DNA from: Flectonema sp. DT1601
Lineage: Eukaryota; Euglenozoa; Diplonemea; Diplonemida; Diplonemidae
NCBI GenBank assembly: GCA_964019425.1
Contig: OZ025842.1
Coordinates: 1 to 64,000, forward strand
DNA length: 64,000 nucleotides
Direction: 5' to 3'
The position numbers and the translations under genes are program-made. Positions 9,968 to 17,681 of this stretch are shown here, in pieces (position 1 is the first letter of the stretch; every line of letters starts with the position of its first letter). The notes under the pieces are model-generated. The model was not told the DNA's origin. It saw nothing but the letters and a program-made list of their open reading frames with translations, and ran no database searches.

Positions 9968-11400
9968 AGTAGGAAGTAAGTAAGATTTATTTTTGCCTAA
10001 GGAAAAATGCTGGATTTTTGTGCCCGAGCAGGTCTAAAAAAGATGGGTAACCATTTTCTTAAAGTATAAAATGTGATGAAAATTCTTTCTTAGTATGGTT
10101 TTGAAATTTAAGTGTATGGTTGCCAATTTAGTAGGTAGTTAAAAAAGAATTCTTCAGAAAAAGTCTTTCCTTTATAATATTTTCTGAAAGATTTATTTTT
10201 TTCTACAGATCTCCTAAAAAAGATGGGAACACATAGTTGACCTATCCAAGAGTCTTCATAAATCCCTGTTAACCATTTTCTTAAAATATAAAAAGTGATG
10301 AGAAAGAAATTTTGTTAGTAAGTGGTATGGTTTTGAAATTTAGGTGTATGGCTGCCAATTTAGTTAGCAAAAATTTTCTTTTTGAAATAATCTTTTCCTT
10401 CTTAATGAGTTTTAGATTTTAGGTGCCAAGCTGTGAAAAAGTTCTTTCACTTTTGCAGTTATTTGCCACTCTGTTACATCTCACTATTCTGAAAAAGCAA
10501 TCTTTGATTTCATTTCTTTTTGGGTAAAGGGTCGTTCCTACACAAATAGTTTCAGAACTAACCACTTTACAAAACCCAAAATGGCTGTAAACCAGTTCCA
10601 GTTCGACCCTGGGTGAGGGCATTTTTGTTTTTTCTTGATTCTTTTTCAGGAGGTTGGCCTTTATTAGTGGCTCCCCCCCCTTGGGGGGGGTTGGGGGGGG
10701 GGCTGCGTTCCGCCATCCCATAGTTCTTCCCACAATTCTATTTTATTGGAAATAATGAATGATAACCTTATTAATATAACTAAATTCCTATATTCCCATC
10801 CCAGGGTCGCACACATTGCAGATACAGGTTCGATAAACCTGTTGTAAAATACTTCCAAATGTAACAAACAGATAACCTAAGCCACATATCCAATCATAAA
10901 CCTAGCCGTCGTTTTCATGCTAGCATATTAATATAACAACAACTACAGATATCTTTCAGAAAAACAAAAACAAAGGACTTGATAAAACAGGGTGCAGTGT
11001 GCATTTTCAGCTAAGGGAGGACATCTTTCATTTGTCGTCCCGCTGGGACAGAAAAGTAATAAATAAATAAAAAATTGCGAAAAAAAAAAGAAATTGCTTA
11101 TATATAACGTTTATTTATTTTTATTTTATTTTTTTTTTTCATGTTTGATTATTTCCTCTTCATATTATTTTTTTTTTTTTTTTCTGCCTCTCCCTTAATC
11201 CTGTTCGTTTCTTTGAAGCGAAAATTCATTTGAATATTATTCCTTGGTCAGCATCTTTCATTGTCGCCCTTTGGGCCTGTTAAAAAAAAAAAAAAAAAAA
11301 AAGAAAGAAAGTTTACATCGGGAATAGGGCAGGAGCCAAAAGCTCCCAGTCCGTTTTTTTTTTTTTTTTTTTTTTTTTTTGAGTGTTTCACTACTGTGCT
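9968..11400. other. Non-coding spacer with an imperfect duplication and a G/C tract
   Basis: No gene is supported. About 10030-10140 and 10205-10370 are imperfect direct copies sharing TATGGTTTTGAAATTTA and CCAATTTAGT, and the second carries an extra segment of about 45 bp. At 10672-10702 a run of eight C, TT, eight G, TT and ten G can fold as a hairpin or a G-quadruplex. Poly-A, poly-T and mixed A/T runs fill 11080-11380. Short ORFs over 10419-10867 cross the C/G tract and look accidental. Confidence 0.65.
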
Positions 11401-11504
11401 TCTCCTTCTTTTTGTTACTACTATAATTGCTTAGGCGCTGCCCTTACTTGGCCGTTCACTTTTTCGAGGCAATGGGGGATGCGACACGGAAACTGATTGC
11501 GCAC

Positions 11505-12010
11505 AGCGGGGTTTGAGCCGAGGCCGATTGGGTGCGGGGGCACCACCCCATCCACTGCACTATGACGCCCCCCAAATATGCCGTAACAGGGAATTGAACC
11601 CGTGCCACGGCTACCGAATAGACTTAAGGTCGGTGACCATATCCACTCGGCTATGTAGTCCGTTACTTCCCACCTTTTCGAAAACTTATTTATAAATAAA
11701 AATTGCAGAAAAGTAATAATAATAAAAAGTTGCGATATCCCAGGGGTAGTGGTATAACCCTCGCCCTGGGGCTGGGTGATCGCTGGTTCGACTCCCTGCC
11801 ACTGCAATAACCCATCGCGCCCGTACACGCAATTAGTTCAAATCCTGCGCCCGAAGGGCGTCCAGGGTAGGCACCTGGTAGACACCCCTACATTAAGGGA
11901 GGGAAGGGAAAATGGAAGGATTTCCATAAAGAGGCTACAGGGCTGCACAGCCGAGTGGATACCTTAAATCTCTTCGGTAGCCGTGGCAAGGGTTCAATTC
12001 CCAGGCACAT
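11505..12010. repeat. Cluster of four tRNA-like (SINE-like) sequences
   Basis: Four stretches have tRNA-type internal promoter boxes but no proper acceptor stem. They lie at about 11507-11574 (minus), 11578-11662 (minus), 11731-11808 (plus) and 11938-12010 (plus). The second and fourth are copies of one tRNA-Leu-like module, with AGCCGAGTGGATA as A box, CGGTAGCCG as a variable-arm hairpin and GGGTTCAATTCCC as B box and T arm. The fourth lacks about 11 bp of the second. The third has the exact B box GGTTCGACTCC. Poor acceptor and T-stem pairing argues against working tRNA genes and for tRNA-derived SINEs or relics. An ORF of 135 codons across this stretch is not credible. Confidence 0.55.
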
Positions 12011-12062
12011 TCTTTGTGTTTTTCAACCAGAAAAATTAGTAAGAAGAAAGTAGCAAGGAAAA

Positions 12063-12129
12063 GGGTACAAAATTGGACTTAACTTAACGCGAGCAAAGCG
12101 AGCGTAAAGTTAAGTTCAAATTTGTACCC
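12063..12129. other. Long imperfect hairpin
   Basis: The left arm at 12063-12087 (starting GGGTACAAAATTGGACTTAA) and the right arm at 12105-12129 (ending CAAATTTGTACCC) are inverted copies with two or three mismatches around a loop of about 17 nt. The loop and a site near 12220 share the motif GCGAGCAA. It may be the remnant of a MITE-like element or a terminal structure; no coding sequence is present. Confidence 0.6.
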
Positions 12130-12255
12130 TGGACGGGTACCTAGCCAGGGAATAAAAACAGACGTGACTTGGTTGTAAAAATAATGTTTGTTCAGAAAGC
12201 TTAAAAAAAAAAAGTTGTGTGCGAGCAACGCGAGCCTGGAAGGGGTATCTCTAGT

Positions 12256-12285
12256 GCGGGTTTGCGGGTTTGCGGGTTTGCGGGG
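12256..12285 (+). repeat. Short octamer array at the left flank of the full retroelement
   Basis: Three and a half GGGTTTGC units end in GCGGGG, followed directly by the 3' end of the retroelement (AATCACC at 12286). With the array at 17634-17681 this shows that the element lies inside an octamer array. Confidence 0.9.
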
Positions 12286-13169
12286 AATCACCTTTTAGGA
12301 TCTGCCATAGTTCTTTTGATGGAACTTAAGGGAGTAGAAAATAAGATAAAGCAAGTTATAAAAACCATAACCTTGCAATGGAGACGTTGACACGTACTAA
12401 GTTTACTTGATTGACAATTCTTTCACAATCTGCAGATGCTTTCTTTATTAAGACAAAGAAATAACAACTAAGAAAGGAATAATAATACTTACGAAGGGGT
12501 GAGGGTGACCAAGTAATGGCGGTCGGCGACGGCCCGGCCGGGGGTTAAGGGAGGGCGGGAATTTAAAAGAAATTTAATTTATTTAAAGGATGCAAAATTG
12601 CCTGGATAAAGGCAGATAGGCATAACGAATCAATCGCATAGCACTATATAAAATGATAAGACGGTAAAACACGATAAGATAGTAAACTACGGCCGATCCC
12701 GGGAGATTCCCATATTGGTGTTAGGGGAATCACCTTTTAGGATCTGCCATAGTTCTTTTGATGGAACTTAAGGGAGTAGAAAATAAGATAAAGCAAGTTA
12801 TAAAAACCATAACCTTGCAATGGAGACGTTGACACGTACTAAGTTTACTTGATTGACAATTCTTTCACAATCTGCAGATGCTTTCTTTATTAAGACAAAG
12901 AAATAACAACTAAGAAAGGAATAATAATACTTACGAAGGGGTGAGGGTGACCAAGTAATGGCGGTCGGCGACGGCCCGGCCGGGGGTTAAGGGAGGGCGG
13001 GAATTTAAAAGAAATTTAATTTATTTAAAGGATGCAAAATTGCCTGGATAAAGGCAGATAGGCATAACGAATCAATCGCATAGCACTATATAAAATGATA
13101 AGACGGTAAAACACGATAAGATAGTAAACTACGGCCGATCCCGGGAGATTCCCATATTGGTGTTAGGGG
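12286..13169 (-). repeat. Two tandem 442-bp A-B units of split direct repeats
   Basis: The unit at 12286-12727 is repeated at 12728-13169 without visible difference. Its B part recurs once more at 13170-13422, joined to the RT ORF, and its A part recurs at 17471-17633 as the element's 5' leader. A 22-bp linker at 12539-12560 joins B and A in both units. The unit junction reads TTA-GGGG-AATC, which is also the expected junction of a circular form of the element. Confidence 0.92.
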
Positions 13170-13372
13170 AATCACCTTTTAGGATCTGCCATAGTTCTTT
13201 TGATGGAACTTAAGGGAGTAGAAAATAAGATAAAGCAAGTTATAAAAACCATAACCTTGCAATGGAGACGTTGACACGTACTAAGTTTACTTGATTGACA
13301 ATTCTTTCACAATCTGCAGATGCTTTCTTTATTAAGACAAAGAAATAACAACTAAGAAAGGAATAATAATAC

Positions 13373-15040
13373 TTACGAAGGGGTGAGGGTGACCAAGTAA
13401 TGGCGGTCGGCGACGGCCCGGCTACCACCACCCCCACGCAAGTCGAAGAAACGCCCCAGCGCAAGTACTGCTTCGGAGCGTTGTTGTTTAATGTTGTTGC
13501 TGTTAGGGCAAATACGAGACGGAAAATCTGCTGGGTTGCATTTTGTAGATACCCAGTTTAGTTTATAAGTGCATTGCAGTCTATTAAGATGATTAATAAT
13601 GTAATTAACTTGTCTGTTGAGAGCCATTGAACGAACAGACATACCCTTCTTTGTTGAGTATAGAACAGTCGTGTTATCTACGTAGATATCTAAGTGTGAT
13701 ATCTTCGAAATCGTTCGGAGTGTAGATGAAAGGGCAGTAGCCTCCAGCACGTTGATATGTTCACTACTTTCCTTTTTAGTCCACTGTTCTCCCAGTATAG
13801 TCATCTCATAATTTTGATCAAAGATTACGGCTCCCCAGCCCTTCATAGATGCATCGACAAAGATCATCTTAGAATCATCTCGCCGGCTGTCCCCGGCGCG
13901 TATGCTCCGTGTCGTCAGCACCTCCTTCGACCAGTTGGATATGTCGCTCCTTACTGATCTGGGAATGGGCACTTCTTGTTCTGTCTGAACGACACCACGA
14001 TTCAACGAGTTAGTGACCCTTCGGAAGAATTTTAGTGCAAACCAGTACTTACCTGGATGTACGCGAGTAATCGCCGAAGCGTGTAAAAGGCGACCTGCTA
14101 AGCTTTCGATTTTCTCGGATGTAATGTTATCAAGGCAAGTATTCAGTATCCTCTTGCGAAGCTTCTCAGCAACAGCAACAGTACACTCATTATGATTAAA
14201 CCTTACACCGAGAAAATCATACTCCTTAGCAAGCTCCTGAGTTTCTTCCTGCTTCCATGTCACGTTGCAGCGTTTTGCCACTTCGTTAATTCTAGTTGTT
14301 GCATCGGATACATGCCTGCATGAACCAGTAACCCTAATGTTGTCGATCCACACGTCAGTAACGATCCCTCGGTGTGTGAAACAGGGCTTGGTAAAAGTAG
14401 GTTCGCCTGCGACAGTTGCTGTCAGCGAGTGCATAATCTCAGGTGCTGCCATATGTCCCATCGGCAACCTGGTAAGCTCAAACCACTCCCCTCGCTCATC
14501 TTGAAATCTAAAATATTTCCTCGAGCGCTCAGGTATTGATACCTGGTAAAACCCAGTCTTCAAGTCCCATTGAGACGATGTCTCCCTTGTAACTTGAGAA
14601 AGGTATTGGGATACATGCCCCAAAGGAACCCGCGGCTTGTACCCAAGATCGTGCATCATCCTGTTGGCCTCTTTCGTCCACAAGATGAACCGTTGTCGAA
14701 TCCCAGCCTGCCGTTCTTCGAGGATAGTGAAGGGTATCGACTCGAGTATCCCGGGGCCGTCGGCTAGGGTTGCAACCCCTGCCTCCACCAGTCGTCGCGC
14801 ATGTTCCGACTGCAGACTAGACTCCTTATGGCTCTTCTTGTACCCAATGGTCCCTTGTCCCTTCGGATTAAAGGTTTGGTCCCAGACCTCTTCGAACCTC
14901 CTGCGGGTACCTTCAGTCATCATCTTCTTCACTTCTTCAACATCGATGGTCCCCACTTCCTTGACATGAAGAGGTGCCGCCTTCTCCTCGTCAGTTGTAG
15001 GGAGTCGTGTGGTCTTCGACTTCCGAGTGAAATTCTGCAT
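13373..15040 (-). CDS. Reverse transcriptase-RNase H of the subfamily-2 retroelement
   Basis: The reading frame is also open upstream across the recombinase gene, but that part is a shadow. I take the Met at 15040, 23 nt after the recombinase stop, because similarity to the other copy begins there (MQNFTRKSKTTRLP). The RT palm shows WDLKTGFYQV near residue 158 and the WID motif near 229. RNase H follows with FVDAS near 393, LEATAL near 429 and YVDNT near 450. This matches the RT-RH type of DIRS/Ngaro/VIPER elements. The end of the frame runs into repeat B1. Confidence 0.85.
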   Translation of the reverse strand: MQNFTRKSKTTRLPTTDEEKAAPLHVKEVGTIDVEEVKKMMTEGTRRRFEEVWDQTFNPKGQGTIGYKKSHKESSLQSEHARRLVEAGVATLADGPGILESIPFTILEERQAGIRQRFILWTKEANRMMHDLGYKPRVPLGHVSQYLSQVTRETSSQWDLKTGFYQVSIPERSRKYFRFQDERGEWFELTRLPMGHMAAPEIMHSLTATVAGEPTFTKPCFTHRGIVTDVWIDNIRVTGSCRHVSDATTRINEVAKRCNVTWKQEETQELAKEYDFLGVRFNHNECTVAVAEKLRKRILNTCLDNITSEKIESLAGRLLHASAITRVHPGKYWFALKFFRRVTNSLNRGVVQTEQEVPIPRSVRSDISNWSKEVLTTRSIRAGDSRRDDSKMIFVDASMKGWGAVIFDQNYEMTILGEQWTKKESSEHINVLEATALSSTLRTISKISHLDIYVDNTTVLYSTKKGMSVRSMALNRQVNYIINHLNRLQCTYKLNWVSTKCNPADFPSRICPNSNNIKQQRSEAVLALGRFFDLRGGGGSRAVADRHYLVTLTPS

Positions 15041-15063
15041 AAGTCTCCGGGCAGTCCTTGGAG

Positions 15064-16119
15064 CTACAGATGTTGTGTTACTCGGGCTGTACGTAGTGAA
15101 AGAGCCAGCCCCCTGGTCGATCCTGCGTATCTTAGCGTTGTCTCTGATATCTGTTGGTTTGCCGTCTCGTGTTTCGCTAATCGACTTATCAGTGTCAGTG
15201 GGATGTCCAACCCGAGTTGCTTCTTCTCGAAAATGTACTTTACGGCACCACGTTTTATGCTGTGAGCACTGTATGCTTCCATGCGAGAATCCCTTTTCCA
15301 AAGTCCTGTGAGCTTCGGAGTGTCGACTTTTGTCAGACGATCGAAGAATCCCAACCTTCTGATAGCCAGGTTTATCTCCTCCGTCCATCTTCCGGTGATC
15401 ACCGCGAACCTTGATGCCGTGAATGGATTTTCCCTCTTTCCCTTTGGTATCTGGTTCCAGTCTATTATTACTGTCAAAGGGTCGCTCTGTATGAAGTTGG
15501 CCGAAGATAGCGCCGCGACTTCCCCCCAGCGTGACATCGTCTTCCAGGCGATCATCGCTGCGGTTGCAACCTTCAGTTCCTGTGTCTGGCTCCACTCCTC
15601 CAGGACTTCCCTCGGGATCGGAGTTGCCTGCGATTCGGGTATTGCAGCGCCATCTGCCCTTAAGGCCATCTGAAAGCTTCTGAGTGGTTGGTTCTCCATT
15701 CCAATGTGCTTCATAATCCCCGACAATGCCTTCGCGTAGTTCAGAAGACTCTGTAACTTCGCCCCTGTTGCGGTTACGAATAAGACTGCAGAATTCGCAT
15801 CCATCGGGAGGTTCTTGTCGGTGGTCCATTTTGCAAACCTCGACCATAACCGCTTTCTTTGATCGATTGTTGATGTCGCCCACATCCTTCTTACTATTGC
15901 GCGTACACGCTTTTCGGCTGCCTTTATGGTAACATCGTCTTCCGAGTGTGTTCCCCTTGTGGGTTTGCGTTGCAAGATCTGCAGGATTGCATGCTCCATG
16001 ATTCCTTTTCCCTTGACTAACTCGTCTTGCCGCATTTTGGCGGTTGCGCCTCCGGTAGTTCTGCTTAACGAAGTCATGCCTGGCCGGGCCCAGGTAAACT
16101 TCTTCTTTCTCACCGACAT
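15064..16119 (-). CDS. Tyrosine recombinase of the subfamily-2 retroelement
   Basis: This 351-residue ORF shows the tyrosine-recombinase signature in order: Arg in MSRWGEVAAL near residue 196, His-x-x-Arg in HSIKRGA near 286, and the candidate nucleophile Tyr in LRYAG near 330. Such enzymes integrate a circular DNA copy of the element instead of using a DDE integrase. Its placement between gag and RT is the VIPER order. The start abuts the gag stop within one or two bases, so downstream ORFs probably depend on reinitiation or separate processing. Confidence 0.85.
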   Translation of the reverse strand: MSVRKKKFTWARPGMTSLSRTTGGATAKMRQDELVKGKGIMEHAILQILQRKPTRGTHSEDDVTIKAAEKRVRAIVRRMWATSTIDQRKRLWSRFAKWTTDKNLPMDANSAVLFVTATGAKLQSLLNYAKALSGIMKHIGMENQPLRSFQMALRADGAAIPESQATPIPREVLEEWSQTQELKVATAAMIAWKTMSRWGEVAALSSANFIQSDPLTVIIDWNQIPKGKRENPFTASRFAVITGRWTEEINLAIRRLGFFDRLTKVDTPKLTGLWKRDSRMEAYSAHSIKRGAVKYIFEKKQLGLDIPLTLISRLAKHETANQQISETTLRYAGSTRGLALSLRTARVTQHL

Positions 16120-17472
16120 TCAAATTCTTTGAGGTTGCACCTGGGCACCACGGCCCCTTGGACCTAAAAAAGGCTTGATGGAGGGTCTTTGCTTAGGAGT
16201 CCAAGACTTTTTCTTGGATGCTTTGATAATGGATTTATCCATATTATCGCTCTCCTTCGCCTCCATCTCCGTCAAAACATCACTCAGTCTGGCCCCTTGC
16301 ACAACGTAACCTTGCTGTGCGCGTAACAAGGACAACCCCCTATTACCCAGACTTACCATCTCAGGCATTTCTTCCCATGAATCTACCTGCTCTGCCACCC
16401 TTATCCAATCAACAAGCATTTCAAAGTATGCCAGAAGGACACGGTCACCGGGCTTTGCAGTGGTACACCCGCTAGTGTACTTAAAGCGCAGGTCCCTGAT
16501 GAAACCCGTCGCGTCCTCCTCGATCGCTTCTCTCCACTGCAGCACATCCTTCCTGTCTTCGACTCTCGTCGTCGTAAAGACAACCTTCGCATGTGCCTGA
16601 GGAGCCTGCAACGTGGTCGGTACATCTTCCGAACCAGTTCCCTTCGCTATCGCCGCTAGCCTACCCACCCGTTCATCTGACGCATCGATTTGCCCCAACG
16701 TCGTTACTGGTTGAGTAATTGGTCTCTTTGAGACGTCCTTCAAACACTCCAGAATCTTGTCGATCTTCTTATCTTGGGCTATTGCCAACTCGCGGTTTGC
16801 GGTGATGGCCCCCTGCATCTTCGCCATCTCTGACTGCTGCTCCCTGATCGCAGAGTCAGTCATCCCTGCCAGGCTGTTCGTCGTCTGCCCCTGTCGAGAT
16901 AGTTCGTTGGCTATTCTTGCATGTCCTTGTTCAAGTGCCTGCTGGCGGTTTATCACGTTGACGGTCTCGTTTTCTAAAACGGCCTGCCGCTGCCCTGCAG
17001 AATTCAGCGCCTGGGACGTGGCTTGTTCCAAAGCACTCTGTCTCTGGACGGTGTGTGTTACTGCTTGGCTGGCGCCGTCGAGGACCTGGTGAAACTCAGA
17101 ACGTGACACTGGCAACCCCTCGGTTACACCGCACGCGTTCAACATCTCATCAAACCTAGTGACATTCCTGTTCCTCAGGTGAGACAACATCACCTCCTTC
17201 GGCCTCAACGCGATGCCTTGGATCGATTCCCTTGGTATACCTAAAAAAGCCATTAGCATATCATTGATAATACTTTCGGCCTGCTGCTGCGCACACCATC
17301 CCCCAAGGTTCATCCTAACATCATCCATTTTGTAAGTTCCACGTTTCAGCTCTTCTCCGCCGAAAACGCCTTTCCAAGCTTCTTCTAAGCTAGAAGGTAA
17401 CCTGAAGTCATATGAACTTGAAGCCGCGACTAATGTCCCTGGCTGATCGATGTTCATTGGCACTTGATCCAT
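16120..17472 (-). CDS. gag-like ORF1 of the subfamily-2 retroelement
   Basis: This 450-residue ORF in first position is homologous along its length to the ORF at 6448-7794. It begins MDQVPMNIDQ directly next to repeat A1. A Gln- and Ala-rich predicted coiled coil covers about residues 130-235, and a basic tail with KKKSWTPKQRP closes it. No zinc knuckle or other named domain is visible. It probably forms the particle or RNA-binding component, as proposed for ORF1 of Ngaro and VIPER elements. Confidence 0.75.
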   Translation of the reverse strand: MDQVPMNIDQPGTLVAASSSYDFRLPSSLEEAWKGVFGGEELKRGTYKMDDVRMNLGGWCAQQQAESIINDMLMAFLGIPRESIQGIALRPKEVMLSHLRNRNVTRFDEMLNACGVTEGLPVSRSEFHQVLDGASQAVTHTVQRQSALEQATSQALNSAGQRQAVLENETVNVINRQQALEQGHARIANELSRQGQTTNSLAGMTDSAIREQQSEMAKMQGAITANRELAIAQDKKIDKILECLKDVSKRPITQPVTTLGQIDASDERVGRLAAIAKGTGSEDVPTTLQAPQAHAKVVFTTTRVEDRKDVLQWREAIEEDATGFIRDLRFKYTSGCTTAKPGDRVLLAYFEMLVDWIRVAEQVDSWEEMPEMVSLGNRGLSLLRAQQGYVVQGARLSDVLTEMEAKESDNMDKSIIKASKKKSWTPKQRPSIKPFLGPRGRGAQVQPQRI

Positions 17473-17633
17473 TTAAAAGAAATTTAATTTATTTAAAGGA
17501 TGCAAAATTGCCTGGATAAAGGCAGATAGGCATAACGAATCAATCGCATAGCACTATATAAAATGATAAGACGGTAAAACACGATAAGATAGTAAACTAC
17601 GGCCGATCCCGGGAGATTCCCATATTGGTGTTA

Positions 17634-17681
17634 GGGTTTGCGGGTTTGCGGGTTTGCGGGTTTGCGGGTTTGCGGGTTTGC
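17634..17681 (+). repeat. Six octamer units at the right flank of the full retroelement
   Basis: Six perfect GGGTTTGC units start at the element's 5' end (TTA at 17631-17633) and give way to unrelated AT-rich sequence at 17682. Confidence 0.95.

Larger units (their letters stand above)
12286..17633 (-). mobile_element. Ngaro/VIPER-like tyrosine-recombinase retroelement (subfamily 2), looks whole
   Basis: Read on the minus strand the order is: repeat A1 (17633-17471), gag-like ORF (17472-16120), tyrosine recombinase (16119-15064), RT-RNase H (15040-13373), then repeats B1 (13422-13170), A2, B2, A3 and B3 down to 12286. A and B are about 163 and 253 bp. This is the split direct repeat layout A1-ORFs-B1-A2-B2 known for Ngaro and VIPER, with one extra A-B unit. 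VIPER has the recombinase ahead of the RT, as here. The coding parts look whole, and the 442-bp A-B units look identical, so the insertion is young. Octamer units flank both ends. Confidence 0.9.

Noticed and set aside
10419-10733. 104-codon ORF with PPPTPPKGG
   Set aside because: The Pro/Gly segment is read from the C/G tract, and the rest has no recognisable pattern.
11578-11662. Functional tRNA-Leu gene
   Set aside because: The A and B boxes and variable arm fit, but the acceptor stem does not pair and the anticodon arm is irregular. It is treated as a SINE-like relic.
11421-11828. 135-codon minus-strand ORF
   Set aside because: It runs across four tRNA-like modules in different orientations and has no protein-like pattern.
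13373-16123. A single 916-residue protein in the RT frame
   Set aside because: The first 360 codons lie over the recombinase gene in another frame and have shadow composition. Similarity to the RT part of the other copy starts at 15040.
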